A program made the translations under genes and the position numbers. Positions 8,711 through 18,962 of a DNA stretch of 64,000 nt are shown here, piece after piece. Source of the DNA: Pseudomonas sp. NFIX28. GTDB lineage: Bacteria; Pseudomonadota; Gammaproteobacteria; Pseudomonadales; Pseudomonadaceae. The notes below the pieces were generated by a model, which ran no database searches, had not been told where the DNA came from, and saw nothing but the letters and a program-made list of their open reading frames with translations. The DNA lies in the NCBI RefSeq assembly GCF_900107395.1, contig NZ_FNPW01000007.1, positions 62,001-126,000 of the forward strand, written 5' to 3'. Position 1 is the stretch's first letter; each line of letters starts with the position of its first letter.

Positions 8711-9721
8711 TTACAGAAGGTCTTTTATCAATAACTCCGCCAGCTGCACCGCGTTGAGCGCGGCCCCTTTGCGTACGTTATCTGACGTCAGCCAGAGATT
8801 AAGTTCCGCCGGGTCGTCGATCCCCGCGCGTACCCGACCAACGTAGACCACATCCTGCCCCACCGCATCGCCGACCGCGGTCGGATAATCACCCGCCTCG
8901 ACCAACTCGATACCCGGCGCCGCCTCGAGCGCGGCATTGACCGCATCCAGGTCGATCGCAGTGGCTGACTGCAGAGTCACGCTATAGCTATCGCCAAAAA
9001 ACACCGGGGCTTGAACACAAGTGACAGAAATCTTTAATAAAGGCTGCGCGAGCACTTCGCGCAACTCCCGCACCAGACGTTTTTCCAACAAGGTATGACC
9101 TTGCTCGTCGGGCGTGCCGACCTGCGCCAACAGGTTGAATGCCATCTGCCGATCGAAGAATCGCGGCTCCAACGGACGCGCATTGAGCAGTTCGGCGGTC
9201 TGCCGCGCCAGCTCGGTTACCGCTTCACGACCTTGCGTGGACACCGCCAGGCTCGCAGTCAAGCTGACCCGCTGGATATCGAACAACGACTGCAAGGGCG
9301 CCAGCACCACTGCCAGGGAAGTGGCCGCGGCGCTGGGACTGCTCAGTTGAACAGGCTGCTTCAGGCCAGCCAGCACGCGCTCGTTGGCTTCCGGTACCAG
9401 GTTGGGCGCCTGGGCCGAGGGCAAGGCGCCCGACAAGTCGATCACCGCGCAGTTGGCCGCCGTGGCCCGTGGAGCGAAGCTCAGGGTCACCGCCGGGCCG
9501 GCCGCGAAAAACGCCAGCTGGACCTTGCTGAAATCGAACTCATCGACCTCGCGTACGCGCACATTCTTGCCCCGAAACGGCACCGAGCTCCCCGCCGACT
9601 CGCTGCTGGCCAGCAAGTGCAGGTTGGCAATGGGGAAATCGCGCTCTTCGAGAATCTGGACGAGGGTTTCGCCGACAGTACCGGTGGCACCGATCACGGC
9701 GATATCGAAGGACTGGTTCAT
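8711..9721 (-). CDS. usg: Aspartate-semialdehyde dehydrogenase-like protein (USG-1 type)
   Basis: This 336-aa protein has the ASADH fold with an N-terminal Rossmann domain (FDIAVIGATGTVGETLVQIL) and the dimerisation domain. The catalytic-Cys loop reads LSSPSAAATSLAVVLAPL, where true enzymes have NPNCTT or GNCT, so the nucleophilic Cys is missing. It is therefore unlikely to be a working dehydrogenase and matches the USG-1 class of Asd paralogues. I chose the ATG at 9721 (MNQSFDIAVIG); 22 further codons upstream look non-coding. It lies between fimV and asd on the same strand, as in other pseudomonads. Its function is unknown. Confidence 0.85.
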   Translation of the reverse strand: MNQSFDIAVIGATGTVGETLVQILEERDFPIANLHLLASSESAGSSVPFRGKNVRVREVDEFDFSKVQLAFFAAGPAVTLSFAPRATAANCAVIDLSGALPSAQAPNLVPEANERVLAGLKQPVQLSSPSAAATSLAVVLAPLQSLFDIQRVSLTASLAVSTQGREAVTELARQTAELLNARPLEPRFFDRQMAFNLLAQVGTPDEQGHTLLEKRLVRELREVLAQPLLKISVTCVQAPVFFGDSYSVTLQSATAIDLDAVNAALEAAPGIELVEAGDYPTAVGDAVGQDVVYVGRVRAGIDDPAELNLWLTSDNVRKGAALNAVQLAELLIKDLL

Positions 9722-9850
9722 GGAGCTACCTCTGGCGAAACGGGGGGAGCGGCACTTTACCCGGCGCTTGGGGACGAGGCAATTCAATGGGGGTTGCGAG
9801 GCTTATGGCGAGCTGGCTCGCCCCGGCAGCCCCAGGCCTGCCCCGCAATG

Positions 9851-9882
9851 AAAAAGCCCGCACCTTTTGCAAGACGCGGGCT
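9851..9882 (-). terminator. Terminator of asd
   Basis: On the minus strand AGCCCGC and GCGGGCT arms are followed by TTTTT, just downstream of the asd stop. This separates asd from the USG-1-like gene. Confidence 0.8.
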
Positions 9883-9901
9883 CGTTCAACACATCACAGA
9901 A

Positions 9902-11014
9902 TCAACGCTCGAGCAGGATCCGCAGCATGCGGCGCAGCGGTTCGGCGGCGCCCCACAGCAACTGGTCGCCGACAGTGAACGCGCCGAGGAACTGCGAGCC
10001 CATGTTCAGCTTGCGCAGACGGCCCACCGGGATGTTCAGGGTGCCGGTGACCTTGGTCGGGCTCAGCTCCTGCATGCTGATGTCGCGCTGGTTCGGTACC
10101 AGCTTGACCCAAGGGTTGTGCTGGCTGATCAGCCCTTCGATATCGGCGATCGGCACGTCCTTGTTCAGCTTGATGGTCAGCGCCTGGCTGTGGCAACGCA
10201 TGGCGCCGATGCGCACGCAGATGCCATCGACCGGGATCGGGCTCTTGAAGCGACCGAGGATCTTGTTGGTCTCGGCCTGGGCCTTCCACTCTTCGCGGCT
10301 CTGGCCGTTCGGCAGTTCCTTGTCGATCCACGGGATCAGGCTGCCGGCCAGCGGCACGCCGAAGTTCTCGGTCGGGTAGGCATCGCTGCGCATGGCTTCG
10401 GCGACCTTGCGGTCGATGTCGAGAATGGCGCTGGCCGGGTTGGCCAGGTCATCCGCCACGGCCGCATGGGTCGCGCCCATCTGTTTGATCAGTTCGCGCA
10501 TGTTCTGCGCACCGGCGCCGGAGGCCGCCTGATAGGTCATGGCGCTCATCCACTCCACCAGCCCGGCTTCGAACAGGCCGCCCAGGCCCATCAGCATCAG
10601 GCTGACGGTGCAGTTGCCGCCGATATAGTTCTTGGTGCCGGAATCCAGCTGCTGGTCGATGACCTTGCGGTTCACCGGATCGAGAATGATCACCGCGTCG
10701 TCCTGCATGCGCAGGCTGGAAGCGGCATCGATCCAGTAACCCTGCCAGCCGGCTTCGCGCAGTTTGGGGAAGACTTCGCTGGTGTAGTCGCCACCCTGGC
10801 AGGTCAGAATCACGTCGAGGGTCTTCAGCTCTTCAATGCTGTAAGCGTCCTTGAGCGGAGCAATGTCCTTGCCCACGGACGGGCCTTGGCCACCGACATT
10901 GGAAGTGGTGAAAAACACCGGCTCGATAAGATCGAAGTCTTGCTCTTCCAGCATCCGCTGCATGAGCACGGAACCGACCATACCGCGCCAACCGATCAGA
11001 CCTACACGTTTCAT
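9902..11014 (-). CDS. asd: Aspartate-semialdehyde dehydrogenase
   Basis: Asd reduces aspartyl phosphate to aspartate semialdehyde, feeding Lys/DAP, Met and Thr synthesis. The 370-aa sequence starts [20 protein letters not shown] (NADP-binding) and keeps the catalytic Cys in [17 protein letters not shown] (about residue 135) and the segment [17 protein letters not shown] with the catalytic His. I chose the ATG at 11014; an upstream in-frame ATG adds 10 unsupported residues. It lies downstream of leuB with a GC-rich hairpin between them. Confidence 0.96.
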   Translation of the reverse strand: MKRVGLIGWRGMVGSVLMQRMLEEQDFDLIEPVFFTTSNVGGQGPSVGKDIAPLKDAYSIEELKTLDVILTCQGGDYTSEVFPKLREAGWQGYWIDAASSLRMQDDAVIILDPVNRKVIDQQLDSGTKNYIGGNCTVSLMLMGLGGLFEAGLVEWMSAMTYQAASGAGAQNMRELIKQMGATHAAVADDLANPASAILDIDRKVAEAMRSDAYPTENFGVPLAGSLIPWIDKELPNGQSREEWKAQAETNKILGRFKSPIPVDGICVRIGAMRCHSQALTIKLNKDVPIADIEGLISQHNPWVKLVPNQRDISMQELSPTKVTGTLNIPVGRLRKLNMGSQFLGAFTVGDQLLWGAAEPLRRMLRILLER

Positions 11015-11036
11015 CGCAACTACACCTATACAAAAG

Positions 11037-11062
11037 TGGGCCACCGTCTGAGCGGTGGGCCC
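11037..11062 (-). terminator. Hairpin between leuB and asd
   Basis: GGGCCACCG and CGGTGGGCCC arms form a strong stem around a 6-nt loop, followed on the minus strand by ACTTTTG. It could be a partial terminator that tunes asd expression relative to leuB. The T-run is weak. Confidence 0.5.
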
Positions 11063-11068
11063 GAAAGA

Positions 11069-12151
<1,083 letters not shown>

Positions 12152-12381
12152 GCTTTCCTCATTTGCTCTGTCGGTGTGCTGGTTGGCACGCCCGGAAAAA
12201 TGCTGCTGCCTGGCCTGCTGCCTCGTCCACCCGTAGAGAACGAAGCGCTGGCTCGAATTTCAAACGCGCCATGGATATTTATCTGGCGGCTTTGGCGAGC
12301 AAAAAGCTCGCCCCTGCAGGTTGTGCTTACTGCCCTGCCAGAGCGAGCCGGCTGGCGATTAGCGCGTTACTTTAACGCCGA
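12152..12381. other. leuD-leuB intergenic region with REP-like hairpin
   Basis: This 230-bp gap holds no convincing ORF. It contains a hairpin at 12294-12312 (GGCGAGC, 5-nt loop, GCTCGCC) followed by CCTGCAGG, resembling REP sequences of fluorescent pseudomonads. In P. putida and P. aeruginosa, as I recall, a small methyltransferase-like gene sits here; it is absent. Confidence 0.6.
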
Positions 12382-13026
12382 TCAGGCGTCGCGAAACAAC
12401 CACGGCTGGCTGGCACGATGCTTGGCCTCGAAGGCGGCAATCGCATCGCCGTCCTGCAAGGTCAGGCCGATATCGTCCAGGCCGTTGAGCAGGCAATGCT
12501 TGCGGAACGCGTCGATCTCAAACTTCAACACCTTGCCATCGGGACGGGTCACGGTCTGGGCCTGCAAGTCGATCTGCAACTGGTAGCCCGGGTTGGCCTC
12601 GACCTGCTGGAACAACTCATCGACTTCAGCGTCGCTGAGGATGATCGGCAGCAGGCCGTTCTTGAAGCTGTTGTTGAAGAAGATGTCAGCGTAGCTCGGC
12701 GCGATGATGCTGCGAAAACCATACTCTTCCAACGCCCAGGGCGCGTGCTCACGGCTGGAGCCGCAGCCGAAGTTTTCCCGGGCCAGCAGCACGCTGGCGC
12801 CCTGGTAGCGCTCGGCGTTGAGCACGAAGTCCTTGTTCAGCGGACGCTTGGAGTTGTCCTGGTACGGCTGGCCGACATCCAGGTAGCGCCACTCGTCGAA
12901 CAGGTTCGGACCAAAACCGGTGCGCTTGATCGACTTGAGGAACTGCTTGGGAATGATCTGATCGGTGTCGACGTTGGCACGATCCAAAGGCGCGACAAGA
13001 CCGGTGTGCTGGGTGAAAGCTTTCAT
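12382..13026 (-). CDS. leuD: 3-isopropylmalate dehydratase small subunit
   Basis: LeuD pairs with LeuC to isomerise 2- to 3-isopropylmalate. The 214-aa protein starts [20 protein letters not shown] and has [11 protein letters not shown] and the substrate-binding segment [15 protein letters not shown]. It ends with [20 protein letters not shown]. It starts 10 bp after the leuC stop, so the two subunits are translated from one mRNA. Confidence 0.96.
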   Translation of the reverse strand: MKAFTQHTGLVAPLDRANVDTDQIIPKQFLKSIKRTGFGPNLFDEWRYLDVGQPYQDNSKRPLNKDFVLNAERYQGASVLLARENFGCGSSREHAPWALEEYGFRSIIAPSYADIFFNNSFKNGLLPIILSDAEVDELFQQVEANPGYQLQIDLQAQTVTRPDGKVLKFEIDAFRKHCLLNGLDDIGLTLQDGDAIAAFEAKHRASQPWLFRDA

Positions 13027-13036
13027 GCTGCGCTCC

Positions 13037-14455
13037 TTAGATCAATTCACGGACGTCGACGAAACGACCGCTGACGGCGGCGGCCGCGGCCATGGCCGGG
13101 CTGACCAGGTGAGTACGGCCACCGGCACCCTGACGACCTTCGAAGTTGCGGTTCGAGGTCGAGGCGCAATGCTCGCCCGACTCCAAACGGTCCGGGTTCA
13201 TCGCCAGGCACATCGAGCAACCCGGCTCGCGCCATTCGAAACCGGCCTCGAGGAAGATCTTGTCCAGGCCTTCCGACTCCGCCTGGGCCTTCACCAGGCC
13301 CGAGCCCGGCACCACGATCGCCTGCTTGATGGTCGAGGCCACCTTGCGACCCTTGGCGATGACCGCCGCGGCACGCAGGTCTTCGATCCGCGAGTTGGTG
13401 CAGGAACCGATGAACACCCGGTCCAGCTGGATATCGGTGATCGCCTGGTTGGCGGTCAAGCCCATGTATTTCAAGGCACGGACGATGGAGTCGCGCTTGA
13501 CCAGGTCCATTTCCTTGGCCGGGTCCGGCACGTTCTGATCGACGGCCAGGACCATCTCCGGCGAAGTGCCCCAGCTGACCTGCGGCTTGATCTGTGCCGC
13601 GTCGAGCTCGACCACGGTGTCGAACTTGGCGTCGGCGTCGGACACCAGGTCTTTCCAGGCTTCGACGGCGAGGTCCCATTCCGCGCCTTTAGGGGCGAAC
13701 GGGCGACCCTTGACGTATTCCACGGTTTTTTCGTCCGCCGCCACCAGGCCCACGCGGGCGCCGGCTTCGATGGACATGTTGCAGATGGTCATGCGGCCTT
13801 CGACGGACAGGTCGCGAATCGCGCTGCCGGCGAATTCGATGGCATGGCCGTTACCGCCGGCGGTGCCGATCTTGCCGATCACGGCCAGGACGATGTCCTT
13901 GGCAGTCACGCCGAACGGCAACGTGCCCTCGACGCGAACCAGCATGTTTTTCATTTTCTTGGCCACCAGGCACTGGGTAGCGAGCACGTGCTCGACCTCG
14001 GAGGTGCCGATGCCATGCGCCAGGGCGCCAAAGGCACCGTGGGTCGATGTGTGCGAGTCGCCGCAGACCACGGTCATGCCCGGCAAGGTGGCGCCCTGCT
14101 CCGGGCCGATGACGTGGACGATGCCCTGGCGGACGTCGTTCATCTTGAATTCGACGATGCCGTATTCGTCACAGTTGTTATCGAGGGTCTGGACCTGCAA
14201 ACGCGAGACCTGGTCGGCGATGGCGCTGATGCCGCCCTTGCGCTCAGGCGTGGTCGGTACGTTGTGGTCCGGGGTCGCGATGTTGGCATCGATGCGCCAA
14301 GGCTTGCGCCCGGCCAGGCGCAGGCCTTCGAAGGCTTGCGGCGAGGTCACTTCGTGGATGATGTGACGATCGATATAGATCAGCGCCGAGCCATCGTCGC
14401 GCTGCTTGACCAAATGCGAATCCCAGAGCTTGTCGTAGAGCGTTTTGCCGGCCAT
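13037..14455 (-). CDS. leuC: 3-isopropylmalate dehydratase large subunit
   Basis: LeuC carries the [4Fe-4S] cluster of isopropylmalate isomerase. Cluster ligands are visible in [13 protein letters not shown] and in [12 protein letters not shown] (two Cys three apart). [20 protein letters not shown] is the aconitase signature. I chose the ATG at 14455 ([14 protein letters not shown], 472 aa); six upstream codons in frame are not family-like. A LysR-type gene diverges from it at 14604. Confidence 0.96.
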   Translation of the reverse strand: MAGKTLYDKLWDSHLVKQRDDGSALIYIDRHIIHEVTSPQAFEGLRLAGRKPWRIDANIATPDHNVPTTPERKGGISAIADQVSRLQVQTLDNNCDEYGIVEFKMNDVRQGIVHVIGPEQGATLPGMTVVCGDSHTSTHGAFGALAHGIGTSEVEHVLATQCLVAKKMKNMLVRVEGTLPFGVTAKDIVLAVIGKIGTAGGNGHAIEFAGSAIRDLSVEGRMTICNMSIEAGARVGLVAADEKTVEYVKGRPFAPKGAEWDLAVEAWKDLVSDADAKFDTVVELDAAQIKPQVSWGTSPEMVLAVDQNVPDPAKEMDLVKRDSIVRALKYMGLTANQAITDIQLDRVFIGSCTNSRIEDLRAAAVIAKGRKVASTIKQAIVVPGSGLVKAQAESEGLDKIFLEAGFEWREPGCSMCLAMNPDRLESGEHCASTSNRNFEGRQGAGGRTHLVSPAMAAAAAVSGRFVDVRELI

Positions 14456-14603
14456 CAGACGGTTCCTCATCATTTTCTATGCCGCGGGTCATGGCGGGTA
14501 GCGGTCAATAACCCCTTGGCTTGTGAGGCTGATGCTATGGCGTTACATTAAATAACTCAAATTCATATTTTTTATACTTTGGATAACCGACTGGAATACG
14601 ACC

Positions 14604-15494
14604 ATGGACCTGGCCAACCTCAATGCCTTTATCGCAATTGCCGAGACCGGCAGCTTCTCCGGGGCCGGCGAGCGCCTGCACCTGACCCAACCGGCCATCA
14701 GCAAGCGCATCGCCGGCCTTGAACAGCAACTCAATGTCCGGCTGTTCGACCGCCTGGGCCGCGAAGTGGGCTTGACCGAGGCCGGCCGCGCCCTGCTGCC
14801 CCGGGCCTATCAGATCCTCAATGTGCTGGACGATACCCGCCGGGCGCTGACCAACCTGACCGGCGAGGTCAGCGGCCGCCTGACCCTGGCCACCAGTCAC
14901 CATATCGGCCTGCACCGCCTGCCGCCCCTGCTGCGCGCCTTTACCCGGCGCTACCCGGAAGTGGCCCTGGACATCCAGTTTCTCGACTCGGAAGTGGCCT
15001 ACGAAGAAATCCTCCACGGTCGCGCCGAACTGGCGGTAATCACCCTGGCCCCCGAGCCCCATGCGCTGGTCAAGGCCACGCCGGTGTGGAACGACCCATT
15101 GGACTTCGTCGCCGCCCCCGAACACCCGCTGGTGAGCAACGGCACGGTCAGCCTGGCCGATATTGCCCTGCATCCGGCGGTTTTTCCCGGCGGCAACACA
15201 TTTACACACCATATTGTCCAGCGCCTGTTCGAGGCCCAGGGCCTGACGCCGAACATCGCCATGAGCACTAACTATCTGGAAACCATCAAGATGATGGTGT
15301 CCATCGGCCTGGCCTGGAGCGTCTTGCCCCGCACCATGCTCGACGATCAGGTGGCGCGCATTCCTTTACCGGGCATACAGCTCACTCGCCAGCTAGGCTA
15401 TATCCTGCATACCGAACGGACGCTGTCGAATGCCGCGCGGGCTTTCATGGCCTTACTGGATGCACAAGTCGACCTGCCAGGGACCCAGGCATAA
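14604..15494 (+). CDS. LysR family transcriptional regulator (divergent from leuC)
   Basis: This 296-aa LTTR has an N-terminal winged HTH (MDLANLNAFIAIAETGSFSG; LTQPAISKRIAGLEQQL, about residues 1-60) and a LysR substrate-binding domain (about 90-290). It diverges from leuCDB across 148 bp that contain AT-rich sequence (14550-14580), the usual position of an LTTR operator. LTTRs commonly control the adjacent divergent operon, so regulation of leuCD is plausible. The effector is unknown. Confidence 0.85.
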   Translation: MDLANLNAFIAIAETGSFSGAGERLHLTQPAISKRIAGLEQQLNVRLFDRLGREVGLTEAGRALLPRAYQILNVLDDTRRALTNLTGEVSGRLTLATSHHIGLHRLPPLLRAFTRRYPEVALDIQFLDSEVAYEEILHGRAELAVITLAPEPHALVKATPVWNDPLDFVAAPEHPLVSNGTVSLADIALHPAVFPGGNTFTHHIVQRLFEAQGLTPNIAMSTNYLETIKMMVSIGLAWSVLPRTMLDDQVARIPLPGIQLTRQLGYILHTERTLSNAARAFMALLDAQVDLPGTQA

Positions 15495-15576
15495 GAGCCC
15501 GGGCATGACTTATGCCACCCCCTTGATCGCCTGAACGCCGCGCCCAACGCTCTTTTCAGCCCAAGGCCCGCTGCTC

Positions 15577-18500
15577 ATGCCAAAACCCGCTGACCGTATA
15601 CCGCCCATGCCGCGCATTCATGCGCTCGACCCCAAACAGTCGGAGCAAAGCTGGGAGAGCGCCCCGCAGCTGCTTGCCGCACTCAATGGGGCACGTCTGG
15701 GCGCCTGGTACTGGGACATCGAAAGCGGGCAAATCAGCTGGTCACGGGGCACCCAGGCGTTGTTTGGCTTCGATCCGCGCCAGCCGCTGCCCAAAGATCT
15801 CGAATACCTCGACCTGCTGCCCGAGGAAGATCGGGCCAAGACCATTCGCGCTTTCCATTCGGTGCTGGCCGGCGCGCCGCTGGAACAGGCGATGCATCAC
15901 CGCATCCGCTGGCCCGACGGCAGCCTGCACTGGCTGGAAATCAATGGCAGCGTGCTGCCGGACAAACACGGCAAGCCCCGAATGATCGGGGTGATTCGTG
16001 AAATCACCCACCAACGTCAGCGGGAACAGGCCCTCAGCAGCTCGGAAAAACGCTTTGCCACGCTGTTTCACCTGTGCCCGAACATGGTGCTGCTGACCCG
16101 CCTGGAAGACGGCCTGATCAGCGAAGCCAACCAATACTTCGAGATTCTCTTCGGCTGGCCGGTGCAGCATGTGATTGGCCGCACCACCCTCGAACTGGGC
16201 CTGTGGGTCGACCCTGAACAACGCGCACAGCTGGTCAAGGCAGTACAAAAGCGAGGCCAGGCCGCCAGCCTCGAAGTGCAACTGCGCGCCAGCAACGGGC
16301 AGATCCACGACGGCATTCTCAGCGCCCAGAAAGTCGAGCTGGAAGGCCAGGCTTATCTGCTCAGCACCTTTCTCGATACCAGCGAACGCAAGCTCGCCGA
16401 ACAGGCCCTCAAGGACAGCCAGGAACGCCTCGACCTGGCGCTGGACTCGGCTCAGCTCGGTACCTGGGACTGGCACATTCCCAGCGGCATGCTCTACGGC
16501 TCGGCTCGCGCCGCACAACTGCACGGCCTGGAACCGATGCCGTTTCACGAATCGTTCGATGCGTTTTTCGAAGGCGTGCCCGACGAAGAACGCGACAGCA
16601 TGCGCAACGCCTACCGCAGCCTGCGCGAAGGGCCGGCCGGCAATTATCAGCTGACCTACCGCGTGCAGCTGGCCGACGGCTCGTCGCGCTTTTTGGAAAG
16701 CCGTGCGCGCCTCTATCGCGACGAGCAGGGCAACCCGCTGCGCATGGCCGGGACCTTGCTGGACATTACCGAGCAGGTCGAGCGCGAGCAGCGCCTGATC
16801 ACCTCCGAAGAAAAATTCGCCAGCCTGTTCCAGGTCAGCCCGGACCCGATTTGCGTCACGCTCCAGGAAACCGGGCAGTTCATCGAAATCAACTCCAGCT
16901 TCACCCAGACCTTCGGCTGGACCGTCGAGGAAGTGCTCGAGCGCAGCGCCGACGAGATCGGCCTGTGGGACGATTCCGCCCAGCGCCTGCAACGGGTCGA
17001 GCAGGTGATCCGCGAACAGGCACTGAACAACGTAGCGGTGGTGGTCCGGCACAAGGACGGGCAGCTCCTGACTTGCATCATTTCCAGCCGGCAGATCACC
17101 GTCGACAAGCAGCCGTGCATCGTCACCACGCTGCGCGACATTACCCAGCAACAGCGCTCCGAGGCTGCGCTCAAGGCCAGCGAAGAGAAATTCGCCAAGG
17201 CGTTCCACTCCAGCCCCGACGCCATCACCATCACCGAGCGCGATACCGGGCGCTATCTGGAAGTCAACGACGGTTTCTGCCGGCTCACCGGTTACCGCGC
17301 CGAAGAAGTGATCGGCCGCACCGTGTATCAGGTCGGCATCTGGGCCGAGGAAAAACAGCGTTCGATCCTGCTCGCCGAGCTGCAGATCAAGGGCCGGGTC
17401 AACCACCTGGAAATGCTCGGCCGCAACAAGCGCGGAGACATCCTGACGGTCGAGGTCTCGGTCGAGCCCATTACCCTCAACGAAACCGCGTGCCTGCTGC
17501 TTACCGCACGCGATGTCAGCCTGCTGAAAAACGCCCAGGCGCAGATTCGCCACCTGGCATACCACGACCCGCTGACCAACCTGCCCAACCGCGCCTTGCT
17601 GATGGATCGTCTGAGCCAGCAGATCGCCCTGCTCAAGCGCCACAACCTGCGCGGCGCCTTGCTGTTTCTCGACCTGGACCATTTCAAGCACATCAACGAC
17701 TCCCTCGGTCACCCGGTGGGCGACACCGTGCTGAAGATCGTCACCGCCCGCCTCGAAGCCAGCGTGCGCATGGAAGACACCGTCGCGCGCCTGGGCGGCG
17801 ACGAGTTCGTGGTCCTGCTCAGCGGCCTGGAAGGCAGCCGCAGCGAAGTCAGCGAGCAGGTGCGAGAGCTGGCCGATACCCTGCGCGACCTGCTGTCCGA
17901 ACCGATGTTCCTCGACGGCCAGCGCCTGCAAGTGACCCCGAGCATCGGCGTGGCGCTGATTCCCGATCACGGCTCGACCCCCACCGACTTGCTCAAGCGC
18001 GCCGATATCGCCCTGTACCGGGCCAAGGATTCCGGGCGCAACACCACGCAGATGTTCCACAACACCATGCAGAAAGCCGCCAGCGAGCGCATGCGCATGG
18101 AAACCGACCTGCGCCTGGCCCTGTCCCGCGGCGAGTTCAGCCTGCACTTCCAGCCCCAGGTCGACGCCCGCGACAACCGCATCGTCGGCGCCGAGGCCCT
18201 GGTGCGCTGGCACCACCCCGAACTGGGGGCGCAATCGCCCACCGAGTTCATCAAGGTCCTGGAAGACAGCGGCCTGATCCTCGAGGTCGGCACCTGGATT
18301 CTCGACGAAGCCTGCCAGGCCTTCAGCCAACTGATCGCCGAAGGCCTGGTGGACCCGCTGAACTTCAGCCTGTGCGTGAACATCAGCCCACGGCAGTTCC
18401 GCCAGAACGACTTCGTCGAACGCATAGAGCGCAGCCTGAGCCACTACCAATTGCCGTCTTCGTTGCTGAAGCTGGAGATCACCGAAGGCATCGTGATCCA

Positions 18501-18855
18501 GAACCTGGACGACACCATCGGCAAGATGCGCCGCCTGAAGAAACTCGGCGTGAGTTTCGCCATGGACGATTTCGGCACCGGCTATTCGTCGCTGACCTAC
18601 CTCAAGCGCTTGCCGGTGGATGCGCTGAAGATCGACCAGTCCTTCGTCCGCGATGCGACCCAAGACCCCAACGATGCCGAGATCGTTCGCGCCATCGTCG
18701 CCATGGCCCGCAGCCTGGACCTGAAGGTGATCGCCGAAGGCGTGGAAACCGTGGAGCAGCTCGAGTTCCTGCAAGGCCTGGGCTGCCATCTGTATCAGGG
18801 CTACCTGCACAGTCGGCCGCTGCCGCTGGAGGGTTTGAAAACCCTGCTGGCGTGA
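15577..18855 (+). CDS. Multi-PAS GGDEF/EAL cyclic-di-GMP protein
   Basis: This 1092-aa soluble protein contains five consecutive PAS-type domains (about 30-148, 158-275, 285-405, 413-530 and 538-655, several with PAC-like ends), a GGDEF domain (about 665-825) and an EAL domain (about 840-1085). The GGDEF motif is intact (ARLGGDEFVVLL, residues 740-744), with an RxxD inhibitory site (RMED) five residues before it. The EAL motif is intact (GAEALVRWHHPE, 873-875), and DDFGTGYSSLTYLKRLPVD with KIDQSF is present. Both cyclase and phosphodiesterase activity are possible. No membrane segment is seen, so a cytosolic ligand or redox signal is likely. A second possible start lies at 15607. It appears monocistronic. 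Confidence 0.93.
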   Translation: MPKPADRIPPMPRIHALDPKQSEQSWESAPQLLAALNGARLGAWYWDIESGQISWSRGTQALFGFDPRQPLPKDLEYLDLLPEEDRAKTIRAFHSVLAGAPLEQAMHHRIRWPDGSLHWLEINGSVLPDKHGKPRMIGVIREITHQRQREQALSSSEKRFATLFHLCPNMVLLTRLEDGLISEANQYFEILFGWPVQHVIGRTTLELGLWVDPEQRAQLVKAVQKRGQAASLEVQLRASNGQIHDGILSAQKVELEGQAYLLSTFLDTSERKLAEQALKDSQERLDLALDSAQLGTWDWHIPSGMLYGSARAAQLHGLEPMPFHESFDAFFEGVPDEERDSMRNAYRSLREGPAGNYQLTYRVQLADGSSRFLESRARLYRDEQGNPLRMAGTLLDITEQVEREQRLITSEEKFASLFQVSPDPICVTLQETGQFIEINSSFTQTFGWTVEEVLERSADEIGLWDDSAQRLQRVEQVIREQALNNVAVVVRHKDGQLLTCIISSRQITVDKQPCIVTTLRDITQQQRSEAALKASEEKFAKAFHSSPDAITITERDTGRYLEVNDGFCRLTGYRAEEVIGRTVYQVGIWAEEKQRSILLAELQIKGRVNHLEMLGRNKRGDILTVEVSVEPITLNETACLLLTARDVSLLKNAQAQIRHLAYHDPLTNLPNRALLMDRLSQQIALLKRHNLRGALLFLDLDHFKHINDSLGHPVGDTVLKIVTARLEASVRMEDTVARLGGDEFVVLLSGLEGSRSEVSEQVRELADTLRDLLSEPMFLDGQRLQVTPSIGVALIPDHGSTPTDLLKRADIALYRAKDSGRNTTQMFHNTMQKAASERMRMETDLRLALSRGEFSLHFQPQVDARDNRIVGAEALVRWHHPELGAQSPTEFIKVLEDSGLILEVGTWILDEACQAFSQLIAEGLVDPLNFSLCVNISPRQFRQNDFVERIERSLSHYQLPSSLLKLEITEGIVIQNLDDTIGKMRRLKKLGVSFAMDDFGTGYSSLTYLKRLPVDALKIDQSFVRDATQDPNDAEIVRAIVAMARSLDLKVIAEGVETVEQLEFLQGLGCHLYQGYLHSRPLPLEGLKTLLA

Positions 18856-18962
18856 GCGGACGACATGCAATCGCCGGCCTGGCAGATCAACGGGGCAGCA
18901 ATTGCCAGTGTTTCGCGCAACCTGTAGGGTCGCGTTTTTTGCGACGCACCACGAGATCGATC

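Noticed and set aside
15742..18870. A minus-strand open frame of about 1040 codons
   Set aside because: It is entirely antisense to the PAS-GGDEF-EAL gene, whose frame has intact catalytic motifs; the antisense product has no recognisable domain.
18915..18950. Hairpin GGGTCGC-TTTTTT-GCGAC as the hscC promoter or terminator
   Set aside because: The T-run is in the loop rather than after the stem, and no sigma-32 elements were found, so no regulatory call was made.
16851..18962. N-terminal extension of hscC by about 700 codons
   Set aside because: It overlaps the GGDEF/EAL gene in another frame and is low-complexity Arg/Pro-rich. The Hsp70 homology begins at the ATG at 18963.
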